Numbered from the stretch's first letter, positions 37,458 to 46,559 are shown. The stretch: 64,000 nt of DNA from Vibrio cholerae (GCA_009728235.1 WNZI01000006.1:1-64000); one strand, 5' to 3'. Notes: generated from the sequence alone by a model not told the origin. Program-made: numbers and translations.

Positions 37458-38300
37458 TCAAGCGGGGTCCACGAGGTCGAGTTCGCTCCACAGCCCTTCG
37501 GTGTCCTGCAGCGCGGCGAGGGTGCGCTCGGGATCGATCGCGGAGAGTTCCGCGAGCAGTGCCTGCACCGTCGCCACCGCGCCGACGATCGACGGGATGA
37601 AGGTGGTTCCCTCACTGGGGACCACCAGGAACTCCTCGGCCAGATCCGTGATGGCGGTTTGCCGGTCAGCGATCGCGACGATCCGGATGCCGCGCCGCGC
37701 CGCCACCCGGGCCACCTCGAGGACGAACTTGCTGCCGCGCCACAGGTTGCAGCTCACCAGGCAGTCACCGGGTTCGAGCATGCGCAGACGGTTGACCAGG
37801 GCCGTCCCGGACGCGGTGTGCAGCTCGATATCGCGTCCCATCAACTGGCCCACATGGGAGAGCTGGAAGCCCGCAGCGGCGTAGCTTCCCGTGGACAGGA
37901 CGATCGTCCGGCGGGCGGAGCCGAGGATGGCAGCCACGCGTGCCACCTGTCCGGGCTCGATGCTGTCAGCCAGCCGGGCCATGTTGCGGACGTCATTGGA
38001 CAGCGAGTTGTCCGCGAGGCCGGAGGAGGCCCGTTCGGTGATCAGCTTGTCCGCGGTGAGGGATGCGAGGTAGCGGTGGCGTAGCTCGGACTTCAGGGCG
38101 GACCATCCCGAGAAACCGAGGAACTGCGCGGCGCGCACCACCGTGGCTACGTTGACGTCGGCCCGAGAGGCAACGTCCTGCGTGGACATGAAGGACGCAC
38201 GTCCGGCATCGCTGCGGAGGATGGACAGCACCGCATCGATCCCCGGGCTCGGCTTGCGCCCGAGGGCCAGGCCCTCGAACCAGTCGGAAATCTGCTGCAT
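37458..38300 (-). CDS. MurR/RpiR family transcriptional regulator
   Basis: A 280-residue regulator. Residues ~1-80 form the RpiR HTH: STQDVASRADVNVATVVRAA with FSGWSALKSELRHRYL. The SIS sugar-phosphate-binding domain (~125-260) has RRTIVLSTGSYAAAGFQLSH and CLVSCNLWRGSKFVLEVARV. It begins at ATG 38300 (MQQISDW) behind AGGAG. It is divergent from the amidohydrolase and upstream of the symporter on its own strand; both carry the TGCAA-N6-TTGCA site. RpiR proteins usually sense phosphosugars, so an amidohydrolase partner suggests an N-acylated or lactam-type effector, which is inferred. Confidence 0.9.
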   Translation of the reverse strand: MQQISDWFEGLALGRKPSPGIDAVLSILRSDAGRASFMSTQDVASRADVNVATVVRAAQFLGFSGWSALKSELRHRYLASLTADKLITERASSGLADNSLSNDVRNMARLADSIEPGQVARVAAILGSARRTIVLSTGSYAAAGFQLSHVGQLMGRDIELHTASGTALVNRLRMLEPGDCLVSCNLWRGSKFVLEVARVAARRGIRIVAIADRQTAITDLAEEFLVVPSEGTTFIPSIVGAVATVQALLAELSAIDPERTLAALQDTEGLWSELDLVDPA

Positions 38301-38316
38301 GCTCCTCCTTCAGGAT

Positions 38317-38332
38317 TGCAATGATTGTTGCA
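38317..38332. promoter_or_regulatory. RpiR-type operator between rpiR and the amidohydrolase gene
   Basis: TGCAATGATTGTTGCA, again TGCAA-N6-TTGCA, lies in the 94-base divergent spacer. With 37407 it makes a two-site regulon covering all three genes. Confidence 0.75.
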
Positions 38333-38394
38333 TCGAGAGCTCGATGTTGTGATCATCGGAGGAGGCGCACGCCACACTTCGATCGAGGAGCACC

Positions 38395-39636
38395 ATGCCC
38401 GAGACCCAACACTTGCACATCACCAACGCGACGGTCCTCGACATCGCGGAGGCGAGCGCAACTCCCGATCAGAGCATCCTGGTCGAGGACGGCGTCATCA
38501 CGTGGGTGGGTCCGTCGGCCGACGTCCCCGCCGGCCATCCCGCAGGAGAGACTCTCGACGCCGGCGGTCGGTTCGTGATGCCCGGGCTGATCGACGGTCA
38601 TGTGCACGTGACTGCGGCGACGGCGGACCTCGGTGCGATGGCCGAGTGGTCGCCCACCTACGTGGCGGCGCACACGGCCCGGAACATGAAGGCCATGCTG
38701 CACAGGGGCTTCACCACGGTGCGCGACGTCGCGGGTGCTGACTTCGGCGTCGCCATGGCCGTGGAGGAAGGCCTGTTCGAGGGCCCCCGCGTGATCTTCG
38801 GCGGCAAGGCCCTCTCGCAGTCCGGCGGCCACGGGGACATGCGGTCCCGGGGTGGGAGCAGCATCGACTCCCACCAGTGCTGCCCCTCCATCGGCGTGGT
38901 GTGCGACGGCGTGGACGCAGTCCGCAAGGCCGCGCGGGACCAGCTCCGCACCGGCGCCCACCACATCAAGATCATGCTGTCCGGGGGAGTGGCTTCACCG
39001 ACGGACCGGGTGGACTCCACGCAGTTCTCCGAGAGCGAGATCCTCGCCGTCGTCGAGGAGGCAGAGGGCTCCAACCGCTACGTCTGCGGGCACGCCTACA
39101 CGGCTCGTGCAGTGAACCGCGGGCTCCGCCTCGGGGTGAAGTGCATCGAGCACGGGAACCTGATCGACGACGAGAGCGTGCGCCTGTTCGTCGAGAAGAA
39201 CGCGTACCTGGTGCCCACTTTGATCACGTACGAGCGCCTGAAGGCCGACGGTGAGGCGGCAGGCCTGCCCGCCGCGAGCCGGGACAAGGTGGATACCGTG
39301 CTGCACGCCGGGCTCGAGGCGCTGGACCGCGCCAACAAGGGCGGGGTGAAGATCGTCTTCGGGTCCGACCTGCTGGGATCAATGCAGGTGCACCAGAGCT
39401 CCGAGTTCCGCATCCGCGCCCAGGTGCAGACCGCGCAGGAGGTGCTGCTCTCGGCGACCCTCACCGCTGCAGAGCTGATCGGGTTCGAGGGCAAGCTCGG
39501 CGTCGTCGCTCCCGGCGCTTTCGCCGACCTGCTGATCGTCAACGAGAACCCGCTCGACGACGTCGCGGTCCTCGCCGACCCCGAGGCGTCGGTCGACGTC
39601 GTCATCCAGGGCGGACGGCTGGTCGGAGGGCGCTAG
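38395..39636 (+). CDS. Metal-dependent amidohydrolase (imidazolonepropionase/prolidase-like)
   Basis: A 413-residue TIM-barrel amidohydrolase. Metal ligands are visible: HVHVT after LPGLIDG-like MPGLIDG (residues ~65-72), the carboxylated Lys in HHIKIMLSGG, His in CGHAYTARAV and CIEHGNLID, and the Asp in IVFGSDLLG. This is the Xaa-Pro dipeptidase/Sgx9260-type branch that cleaves acyl-amino acids, dipeptides or lactams. It is cytoplasmic. Divergent from rpiR and likely supplied by the SSS symporter. It starts at ATG 38395 behind GAGGAG; the substrate cannot be named from sequence. Confidence 0.9.
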   Translation: MPETQHLHITNATVLDIAEASATPDQSILVEDGVITWVGPSADVPAGHPAGETLDAGGRFVMPGLIDGHVHVTAATADLGAMAEWSPTYVAAHTARNMKAMLHRGFTTVRDVAGADFGVAMAVEEGLFEGPRVIFGGKALSQSGGHGDMRSRGGSSIDSHQCCPSIGVVCDGVDAVRKAARDQLRTGAHHIKIMLSGGVASPTDRVDSTQFSESEILAVVEEAEGSNRYVCGHAYTARAVNRGLRLGVKCIEHGNLIDDESVRLFVEKNAYLVPTLITYERLKADGEAAGLPAASRDKVDTVLHAGLEALDRANKGGVKIVFGSDLLGSMQVHQSSEFRIRAQVQTAQEVLLSATLTAAELIGFEGKLGVVAPGAFADLLIVNENPLDDVAVLADPEASVDVVIQGGRLVGGR

Positions 39637-39664
39637 GACCCTCGGTACTGCGTAGAACACAGCA

Positions 39665-39689
39665 ATGCCCGGCACGGTGTGCCGGGCAT
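39665..39689. terminator. Bidirectional terminator between amidohydrolase and excalibur genes
   Basis: ATGCCCGGCAC (39665-39675) pairs perfectly with GTGCCGGGCAT (39679-39689) over a 3-base loop, followed by CGTTGTCTT. It lies between convergent genes. Confidence 0.88.
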
Positions 39690-39712
39690 CGTTGTCTTGC
39701 GAGGTGTTGCTG

Positions 39713-40162
39713 TTAGCCAGCAGTGACTGTCCGACGGCGCACCACGTAGGCGCCGCCGAGTGCGACGAGGATGAGGCCGCTGCCGAGTGCGAGGGCGCCG
39801 GCATCGTTGCTCTGCGGGGTCTGTGCGACGCCGGTGTCGGCGCCACCGACGGGCATCTGCCCCATCTGCGGCGGCTGAGGCTGGGCGACCACCGGCGGAA
39901 CGACGGTGTTCTCCGCGACGATACGGTCGACGATCGTAGCGTCATAGGCCGGATTGCCTGCCGCATCACAGCCGAATCCGTCCTTGTCAGCGTCCAGGCC
40001 GGGCTGGTAGCCGGGGGTTCCTGCCGGGATGTTGAAGACGCCGACGTTCGCGGCTTCCGTGCAGTTGTTGAACGGCAGGCCGACGGCGAGTGCCGGCGAC
40101 GCCGAGAGAAGGGACATGCCAGCTACGGCTGCGGTGGCGAGGGCGATCGAGGTCTTCTTCAT
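39713..40162 (-). CDS. Secreted excalibur calcium-binding domain protein
   Basis: A 149-residue exported protein. The signal peptide (to ALA at ~26) precedes the excalibur domain NCTEAANVGVFNIPAGTPGY then DADKDGFGCD, with the DxDxDG calcium loop and paired Cys. A Gln/Pro linker leads to a membrane helix (ALALGSGLILVALGGAYVV) and a basic tail RRR, so it is anchored with its domain outside; there is no clear LPXTG. Function unknown. The 17-base palindrome at 40253 sits in its upstream region. Confidence 0.9.
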   Translation of the reverse strand: MKKTSIALATAAVAGMSLLSASPALAVGLPFNNCTEAANVGVFNIPAGTPGYQPGLDADKDGFGCDAAGNPAYDATIVDRIVAENTVVPPVVAQPQPPQMGQMPVGGADTGVAQTPQSNDAGALALGSGLILVALGGAYVVRRRTVTAG

Positions 40163-40252
40163 TGAATACTCCTGAGGCGTTGGTGGTGCTGGTCTGCTGA
40201 CCGTACGGGTCGGGCAGCAGGGGTGAGGGAGGAGTCACCAACCGAAGGAATA

Positions 40253-40269
40253 AGTTGCATGATGCAACT
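40253..40269. promoter_or_regulatory. Strong palindrome upstream of the excalibur gene
   Basis: AGTTGCATGATGCAACT is a perfect 8-1-8 palindrome, of the kind bound by MarR-family dimers. It lies 91 bases before the excalibur start and 21 bases past the NIPSNAP stop. No obvious cognate regulator gene is adjacent. Confidence 0.65.
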
Positions 40270-40289
40270 AAGTGCCCTACACCTCTGCG

Positions 40290-40613
40290 CTACTTCGCGT
40301 CGGCGATCGGGTAGAGGTCGGTCGCCTCGAGCATGACGGACTCGATGTTCGCCGTCAGGACGCCGTCGGCCTCTGATGCCGCCTTCGCGTCGATCCATCG
40401 CTGGTCCGTGGCAAACGCCGTCCAGTTGGCCACTGGTTCGCCGTCGTGCTCAAGGAGATAGACGAGGACATCGGGCGAACCCACCGGCGTCCAGTAGCCC
40501 AGGCTCTTCATGTTGTGCTCAATGAAGAGGTTGATGGTGTTGTCCCGGAAGCGGGTCATCAGGGCGTCCATCTTGCCGGGGTTGGCGGTGTAGGTGCGCA
40601 GTTCGTAAGTCAT
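40290..40613 (-). CDS. NIPSNAP family protein
   Basis: A 107-residue ferredoxin-like alpha/beta-barrel protein: YELRTYTANPGKMDALMTRF at the start and LVYLLEHDGEPVANWTAFAT in the centre, both standard NIPSNAP features. Such small dimeric proteins are of unknown biochemical role. The start ATG 40613 has GGAGACTTCC upstream. Confidence 0.9.
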   Translation of the reverse strand: MTYELRTYTANPGKMDALMTRFRDNTINLFIEHNMKSLGYWTPVGSPDVLVYLLEHDGEPVANWTAFATDQRWIDAKAASEADGVLTANIESVMLEATDLYPIADAK

Positions 40614-40719
40614 GGAAGTCTCCTCGGATACGGGGCGGGTTCACAACCAGCCTAGGCCGGAGGCCCCGCGCGTGGGTCTACGTGTGCGTTCCGGCTAAGC
40701 ATCAGCACGCGCTGAGTGG

Positions 40720-41862
40720 CTACATCGGCGCGAATATGCCAGCGACGACTAGAAGTACGAGGACGATCACGATCACTCCTGCGCCCAACCGCCATATCGA
40801 GCGGTGTCTTCCGCGAGGCGCTTTCAGGATCGCTATCAACGCGGCAACCATGAGACCTGCGGCGACGGGCAGAAAGGCAAGTTGTCGCGGGGCGGTGTTG
40901 AGTGGAAGCAACAGTTCCGCGCCGTACAAGGCCAGTACGAGCGCCGGGACACCGAGACCCACAGATATGACCGCGATCAGGACATTGAACCGAGACTGAG
41001 CTTCCGCCTCCCAAGCGTTCGAAATGCTCGACGCTGATGCCAATAGTGCTCGGATCGAACCGGCCTCTGCATCGGCTTGCTTTCGCAGTTCCTCGCACTG
41101 CCGAACTGCAGCGTCGTGGAGCCGCATCCAGGTACGGAGCGCTGCAGTGGCCGGAGAGAATTCGCTGATGATGCTCGGGTCCCGTAGCCGTCGATAGGAG
41201 TGATAGGCCTCGTCGTCGGAGACGTACACCCAGAGGCCCTCCCTCACTGCTTCCCGGGCTTGATCAGCGGTACGTCCGAGGATGATGTTCAGCTGCAGGA
41301 GCGAGGCAACGATAGAAGTGTGCTCATCTGATCCAGAATCCGATGCGCTGTGAACCGCGAGGCGGTTCTCAAGGCCGTAGCGAATTTCCCGCAGCTGCGG
41401 GATGGAATCGCGAGACCTTTCGCAGATTTGTTTAGCGAAGCTGGCGGCGATCCAATCGAGGTCAACGGAAGCTTCGGTTGACCACGTCGGCAAACTCCGA
41501 AGCAAAGGAAGATTGTCGAGCGTTACGTCGTTCAGCTCGTCCAGGCCTGGCTCCATCAGCTCGAAGTGGTCGGGGAAAACTTCTGCCCACGACGCCGCCA
41601 GAAAGGTCTCGAAGGCCACATGTCGAGGACTGCTAACGGCTATACGGACGAACCCGATGAAGATTCTTCTATCAGGGCTTTTACCTGTGACGAACAGTAG
41701 GGGAGCACAGCGAAGAATGCTAGGAGTAGGGCCTTCATTTCTATAGTTATGACGGGCTCTTTCTACCATCGCACGATGACTGATTACCTCATCTTCTGCG
41801 TTGAGGGACGTGAGGGTGTGCTGTCCCGCTTCACTGACTTCTTCGTAACGGGATATTTCCAT
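40720..41862 (-). CDS. Unknown protein with three C-terminal membrane helices
   Basis: A 380-residue protein of no family I recognise. The first ~285 residues are hydrophilic, with a Trp-rich middle (LPTWSTEASVDLDWIAASF) and a helical stretch AAVRQCEELRKQADAEAGSI just before the membrane. Three hydrophobic segments follow (FNVLIAVISVGLGVPALVLA; PVAAGLMVAALIAILKA; LGAGVIVIVLVLLVVAGIFA). The layout is reminiscent of CorA-like or effector proteins in which a soluble domain is linked to membrane helices. The DNA is less GC-rich than its neighbours and the frame has no operon partners, suggesting horizontal origin and possibly a defence or toxin role. That last point is speculation. Confidence 0.75.
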   Translation of the reverse strand: MEISRYEEVSEAGQHTLTSLNAEDEVISHRAMVERARHNYRNEGPTPSILRCAPLLFVTGKSPDRRIFIGFVRIAVSSPRHVAFETFLAASWAEVFPDHFELMEPGLDELNDVTLDNLPLLRSLPTWSTEASVDLDWIAASFAKQICERSRDSIPQLREIRYGLENRLAVHSASDSGSDEHTSIVASLLQLNIILGRTADQAREAVREGLWVYVSDDEAYHSYRRLRDPSIISEFSPATAALRTWMRLHDAAVRQCEELRKQADAEAGSIRALLASASSISNAWEAEAQSRFNVLIAVISVGLGVPALVLALYGAELLLPLNTAPRQLAFLPVAAGLMVAALIAILKAPRGRHRSIWRLGAGVIVIVLVLLVVAGIFAPM

Positions 41863-41924
41863 TGGTACATCTAAGCAGCTCGCCTTGATATCGAGCTCAC
41901 GTTTAGGCGGAGTGGGCTAAACGT

Positions 41925-42824
41925 TCAAGATATATCGTCGGCAAAACGGAGGAGTTCGGTGCCGAGCTGACGAGCTCGTTGAGCGACGGTGGAGTCGGAG
42001 TCACGCCTCGCGAGTGTCTCCGGGGAAGACAGCGCTTCATCGACGGAAATTGCCTCCACATGGTTGTACGGCTCCCGCTGGATGTCGATGTCGAACACCA
42101 CGTGGTCCGGATGGTGCCAGGTCGAGAAGACCTCCACGGGTCGTCCGTCCTGGTCGAAGCTCGTACCCTCCAGCAGGAGCACGGGCGACGACGCCTGCAG
42201 CTGCAGCAGCCGCAGCAGGTCCTGATCACCCGACACAGCTCGAATCTGCCGCTTGCCGGAGGTGACCTGCACACCGAACTTCTCCCCGAGCACCGCGTGG
42301 AGCGACGCATCGTGCAGGTCCTCGGCGGCCAATGGGGAGAAGGTCGGCGCAGGGAGCCAGGTATGGATGACAGCGATGGGCACACCGTCCGCAGTACGTA
42401 GCCGCTCGAGAGCGAGCACCTGATCCGTCCCCAGCACCGCCGTCGACGCATCCGCGTCCCGCACCGTCAGAGACAGCACCTGCGTGCCGACGCTCGCCCC
42501 CGCACTCCCGAGCTGCGCCGAGAGCCCCGATGTGCGATGCACGAGCCGGTGGTGTTCCTGCCGGGGAGCCACCGTGCTACCGCGCCCACGCCCACGCTCG
42601 ATCAGCCCCTCATCCGTCAGAGCGCCGAGGGCCTGACGGACGACGGATCGGGACACCCCGTACCGCACCTGCAGCTGAGCCTCGCTCGGCAGCGACGTAC
42701 CCGGCGGCAGCGAGTGGTTCAGGATCTGCGCCCGCAGATGCCCACGGAGCTGCAGGTGCAGCGGCTCGCTACTCCCGGCGTCGAGCAGGCGTCCGGGGGC
42801 GTCAGTCGTTTCCATTCCAGCCAT
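41925..42824 (-). CDS. GntR family regulator, HutC/UTRA type, of the tetronate operon
   Basis: A 299-residue regulator. The wHTH at ~20-85 has LPSEAQLQVRYGVSRSVVRQ with RGRGSTVAPR; the UTRA effector domain follows (VLALERLRTADGVPIAVIHT, LLLLEGTSFDQDGRPVEVFS). It is last in the run kdgT-dtnK-pdxA2-small ORF-gntR and probably represses that operon until a tetronate or phosphotetronate binds. Two ATGs, 42824 and 42815, are both possible starts. Confidence 0.9.
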   Translation of the reverse strand: MAGMETTDAPGRLLDAGSSEPLHLQLRGHLRAQILNHSLPPGTSLPSEAQLQVRYGVSRSVVRQALGALTDEGLIERGRGRGSTVAPRQEHHRLVHRTSGLSAQLGSAGASVGTQVLSLTVRDADASTAVLGTDQVLALERLRTADGVPIAVIHTWLPAPTFSPLAAEDLHDASLHAVLGEKFGVQVTSGKRQIRAVSGDQDLLRLLQLQASSPVLLLEGTSFDQDGRPVEVFSTWHHPDHVVFDIDIQREPYNHVEAISVDEALSSPETLARRDSDSTVAQRARQLGTELLRFADDIS

Positions 42825-42835
42825 TATCCCGAACG

Positions 42836-42979
42836 TCAGGACGCGGAGGCGGACGCGTCCGTCGGTGCCGGGCCGTCGTCGTCCTGCTCCTCGAGGACCT
42901 TCCCGTCGTGGACGCGCTTGAGCGTGATGCCCTTCAGGTAGCTGGGCACGGGCGGGTCGAGGTCTTCGTCGCTTGTCAT
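42836..42979 (-). CDS. Small conserved acidic protein in the tetronate operon
   Basis: A 47-codon frame from ATG 42979: MTSDEDLDPPVPSYLKGITL, then KRVHDGKVLEEQDDD and an Ala/Ser tail. It fits exactly between pdxA2 and gntR with short spacers. It is too short to assign to a domain, but composition and position suggest a real small gene. Confidence 0.5.
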   Translation of the reverse strand: MTSDEDLDPPVPSYLKGITLKRVHDGKVLEEQDDDGPAPTDASASAS

Positions 42980-43014
42980 GATTCCGATCCTAGGTGCCGA
43001 GGGTGTGGGAGCAG

Positions 43015-44040
43015 CTAGTTCATCTGCGCGGTCCGCCAGACGACATCCCAGCCCGGCGCCAACTGTGCTGCGCGGCGCATGGACAGCACGAGGCTCGCCT
43101 CGCGGGCGATGCCCTGGCCGGCGATGTCGAACGCTGTCCCGTGGTCCACCGAGACGCGGACGACCGGCAAGCCGACGGTGATGTTCACGCCGTCGTCGCC
43201 GTAGACCGCCTTGAAGGGTGCATGGCCCTGGTCGTGGTAGCAGGCGATGACCATGTTCCACTTGCCCTTCACCGCTGCGGGGATGAGCGCGTCCGCGGGG
43301 ATGGGCCCGTGCACGTTGATGCCCTTCTCGCGGGCGGCGGCGACGGCGGGGGCGAGGATGTCGGCGTCCTCGTTCCCGAAGAGGCGGTTCTCCCCGGCGT
43401 GCGGGTTGAGCCCGGCGAGGCCGATCGGCTCGTCCGGGTTGCCGAGGGCCTTGGTGAACGCGCTGACGAGTTCGATGACGTTGCCGGTGCGCTCCGGCGT
43501 GACGTCCTCGATGGCCTGCCGCAGGGAGACGTGGGTGGTGAGGTGGAAGAAGTAGAGATCTCCCGCGGAGAGGACGAGGCTGAAGTTCTCCACGCCGAAC
43601 TCGTGCGCGAGCAGTTCCGTGTGGCCGGGCCACTTGTGCCCGCCGGCGTGCATCGCGGCCTTGTTGAGTGGCGCGGTGACGATGCCTTGGACCTTGCCCT
43701 CGCGGGCCAGTCGGCAGGCCTCGACGACGAAGCGGTAGGAGCCATCTCCCGCGGCGGGGCTGAGCTCGCCGAGCTTCACGTCGGCGAGTGACGGGCCGGT
43801 CTGCAGGAGCTCGATGATGCCTGGCTCATTGGTCGCGTCCTCGATCGAGGACAGCACGCGGACCTTGTCCGGGTCGCCGCCCACGTTGGTGACGCCCTGA
43901 CGCATGGCGGCCTCGTCGCCGATGACGACGGGCACGCATTCCTGCCGGACGTCGTCGTGACCGAGGAGGGACTTGGCTGTGATCTCCGGCCCGATGCCGG
44001 CGACGTCGCCGAGGGTGACGGCGAGGGTGGGGATACTCAT
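43015..44040 (-). CDS. pdxA2: 4-phosphotetronate dehydrogenase of the PdxA2 family
   Basis: A 341-residue PdxA-like NAD-dependent, metal-binding oxidative decarboxylase. Metal-site segments are APLNKAAMHAGGHKWPGHTE, GLNPHAGENRLFG and ACYHDQGHAPFK; the start MSIPTLAVTLGDVAGIGPEI is typical. Next to a DUF1537 kinase, PdxA2 converts 4-phospho-threonate or -erythronate to dihydroxyacetone phosphate and CO2, rather than acting in vitamin B6 synthesis. Its ATG overlaps the kinase stop (ATGA). Confidence 0.93.
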   Translation of the reverse strand: MSIPTLAVTLGDVAGIGPEITAKSLLGHDDVRQECVPVVIGDEAAMRQGVTNVGGDPDKVRVLSSIEDATNEPGIIELLQTGPSLADVKLGELSPAAGDGSYRFVVEACRLAREGKVQGIVTAPLNKAAMHAGGHKWPGHTELLAHEFGVENFSLVLSAGDLYFFHLTTHVSLRQAIEDVTPERTGNVIELVSAFTKALGNPDEPIGLAGLNPHAGENRLFGNEDADILAPAVAAAREKGINVHGPIPADALIPAAVKGKWNMVIACYHDQGHAPFKAVYGDDGVNITVGLPVVRVSVDHGTAFDIAGQGIAREASLVLSMRRAAQLAPGWDVVWRTAQMN

Positions 44041-45344
44041 GAGGATGCCTCCGTAGGTTGGGCGGGGGTGGATGTCAGGGTTCGAGCGAGTTCTGTGACG
44101 GTGTCGAGCAGGGCTGGGACCGGGCCGAAGCCACCGGCTTTGGTGACGACGATTGTTCCAGCCGCGGTGCCACCTTCGACGACGCCAACCGGGATGCCTT
44201 CCTGGATGGCGCCGGTGACGCGCAGCGACTGGGCGCGTGCTGCCTCGAGGACGGCGCGGGCTCCGTCGCCGCCGACGAGCACCAGCGCGCCGACGGACGT
44301 ACGGGCCAGGGTCTGCTGGACCACGGTGGCGAGGCTGCCGGCGATGGCAGCACCGCTGAGGGTTCCGGAGCCGCCGACCGCCTCGGGGGAGAGGATGACG
44401 ACGACCCGCGGCAGGGACTCCGGGAACTCCAACTCGCCAGCGGCCCACTGGGCGAGCCGGTTCGGCTGGTCGAGCAAGGCCTCGTCGGGCTGCAGGATCC
44501 GGAGGTCGGAGGAGTCCAGCTGGGAGCGCAGGTGGTCGGTCTGGGCGCGGGCGACGTCGTGCAGCGAACTGACGACGACGAGGATCCGCTGCCCCTGCGC
44601 GGGAGGAGCCGGTTCGGCCGCGGCGTGTACTGCTCCAGCCTCGGCCCACGCCTCCGCCATCGCTGCGGCCAGTCCGGCAGACCCGGCGGGGATCGCCGTC
44701 GGGCCGGCGACGACGAGGGCGGCCGCGAGGGCGCGGAGGTCATCATCGGATGCCGCATTGACGACGACGACGCCTCCGTGACCGGCTGCCTCGCGCAGCG
44801 CCTGGGCGTCCTGCTCGGAAGAACCGGTGAGGCTGATCGTCGTCGTGCACGGCAGGAGCTGAGAGAACTTGCTCGTGGGAACCGGGGTGACCGGGTCCCG
44901 GCCGGCGGGGGAGTCCTCCACCGGTCCGCCATGGACGCGCAGCAGGCCGTTCTCGACGGTCCTCCCCATCGCCGGGTAGGCCGGGCATACGACGGCGAAG
45001 CAGCCGGGGTGGCGCTCCTGCCAGGCGTCGAGGGCTCCCGCCACCTGTGCCTGGACGCTGCCGCGCATGGTGGAGTCGATCTTCAGGTACAGGCGATCGG
45101 CGCCCACGGAGATGAGGTCCGCGATGGCGCTCGCCGTGGCGGTGCGGGCGGTCGCCGCGTCCATCGCCCGGGCGTCGGAATTCATCGCCAGGGCGCTTCC
45201 CGGCTCCACGGAGCGCGGAAGCAGGGTGCCCAGCAGCAGCCGGGAGGACCAGCCGGTGCGGGAGAACTGCACCACGGAGTCGGTGGCGCCGGTGACGTCG
45301 TCGGCTGCTATGCCGACGATCGGTGCGGGTTGGGCGACGGTCAC
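44037..45344 (-). CDS. dtnK: Four-carbon acid sugar (tetronate) kinase
   Basis: A 435-residue DUF1537-type kinase. The N-terminal substrate domain begins GIAADDVTGATDSVVQFSRT and contains LYLKIDSTMRGSVQAQV; the C-terminal nucleotide domain has LVLVGGDGARAVLEA and VVTKAGGFG. It phosphorylates D-threonate, L-threonate or D-erythronate at C4 for PdxA2. Four-base overlaps with both neighbours show tight translational coupling. DtnK and OtnK-type variants cannot be separated here. Confidence 0.92.
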   Translation of the reverse strand: MTVAQPAPIVGIAADDVTGATDSVVQFSRTGWSSRLLLGTLLPRSVEPGSALAMNSDARAMDAATARTATASAIADLISVGADRLYLKIDSTMRGSVQAQVAGALDAWQERHPGCFAVVCPAYPAMGRTVENGLLRVHGGPVEDSPAGRDPVTPVPTSKFSQLLPCTTTISLTGSSEQDAQALREAAGHGGVVVVNAASDDDLRALAAALVVAGPTAIPAGSAGLAAAMAEAWAEAGAVHAAAEPAPPAQGQRILVVVSSLHDVARAQTDHLRSQLDSSDLRILQPDEALLDQPNRLAQWAAGELEFPESLPRVVVILSPEAVGGSGTLSGAAIAGSLATVVQQTLARTSVGALVLVGGDGARAVLEAARAQSLRVTGAIQEGIPVGVVEGGTAAGTIVVTKAGGFGPVPALLDTVTELARTLTSTPAQPTEASS

Positions 45345-46422
45345 GCGTCGTCGTCCTGCGTCCGACGGGGACGGTCGGTCGGTGCCGACGGATCACCCGC
45401 GGGTGGGAGTTCGGAGGCGGACGTCGGAGTGACCGCTACTGCGTCGTCGGTGTCGAGTGCGCCCTGGCGCTTGAGCACCCAGGTGGCCAGGAGCGGGGCG
45501 AAGATCGCGGTGACCAGCACGGCCGAGGCGACCTGCGCTGTCGCGACTTCGACGAACGGGGAGAAGGTGGGATCGGCCGCGGCGACGATGGCAGGGGTCG
45601 CGATGGAGTTGCCGGCCGTGGTCGCCGATGCGATGCCGATACCGGACTTGGCGCCGCGGCGGAGGACGAAGCGGTAGCCGACGTAGACGAGGGTGCCGGT
45701 GATGAGGGTGGCGGCGATGCCGACGAAGATGCCGCTGAGGCCGCCGGTGATGACGTTGCGGAGGTCGATGCCGGTGCCGAGGGCGAAGGCGAAGAACGGG
45801 ATGACGATGTTCGGCACGGGCCGCATGACCTCGGTCCATTGGCGTCGAGGTTGCCGACGATGAAGCCGAGGATCAGGGGGATGACGGCGGCGAGGAGGGT
45901 CAGGAACGGGATGTTGCCGAGGCCCGAAATGCCGAGGAAGAGCAGGGTGAAGAAGGGGCCGTCGTTGATGGCGGAGGCCATGTAGGCACCGCGGTCGCGG
46001 TAGTCGCCGTAGCGTCCGGTGAAGGCGAGCCAGAGGCCGCCGTTGCTGTTGTCGAAGCTGGCCAGCAGGGCGAGGATCGAGATCCCGAGGATGCCGTCGA
46101 TGCCGACGAGCAGGCCGAGGCCCGCGACGAGGGCGGCGGGGATGATCGTCTTGAACAGCAGGACGACGCCGGTTGTGGCGAGCACGGGGCCCGAGGCCTT
46201 CGCGGTGATCTGCATGCCGGTGGCGAAGATCAGGACGGCGATGAGTGGGAGGGCCGACTCGGCGAAGAGGGCGGTGGTGAAGCTGCCGAGTTCGAGGAAG
46301 CCGGGGGCGAACGTCCCGACGATCGAGCCGAGAATCAGGGGGATGAGCATGAGCCCGCCGGGGATGCGATTCATGCCGTCGAACAGGGGGATGCGGGACT
46401 TCGGAAGCGATTCGGCTGCCAT
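45341..46422 (-). pseudogene. kdgT: 2-keto-3-deoxygluconate permease family transporter, frameshifted
   Basis: Repaired length about 360 residues with ten helices. The first frame starts at ATG 46422 (MAAESLPKSRIPLFDGMNRI) and runs through SFDNSNGGLWLAFTGRYGDY and INDGPFFTLLFLGISGLGNI to FIVGNLDA. Near 45840 one base is missing, after which the next frame reads WTEVMRPVPNIVIPFFAFAL, the normal family continuation, up to an acidic C-terminal tail. As first gene of the operon it is the presumed tetronate importer, although the family was named for KDG uptake. Confidence 0.87.
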
Positions 46423-46559
46423 GGCGAATCTTCTCTCTGTGCGGACGGAGGAGTGCATACAACGAGTACGGACACGATGTACCTACTGTAGGCCGTGTGG
46501 GGCGCGTCACACAAGCAGATACTGCAAGTAGACCTCATGGCGCGGGTCAGGGCACAAGG

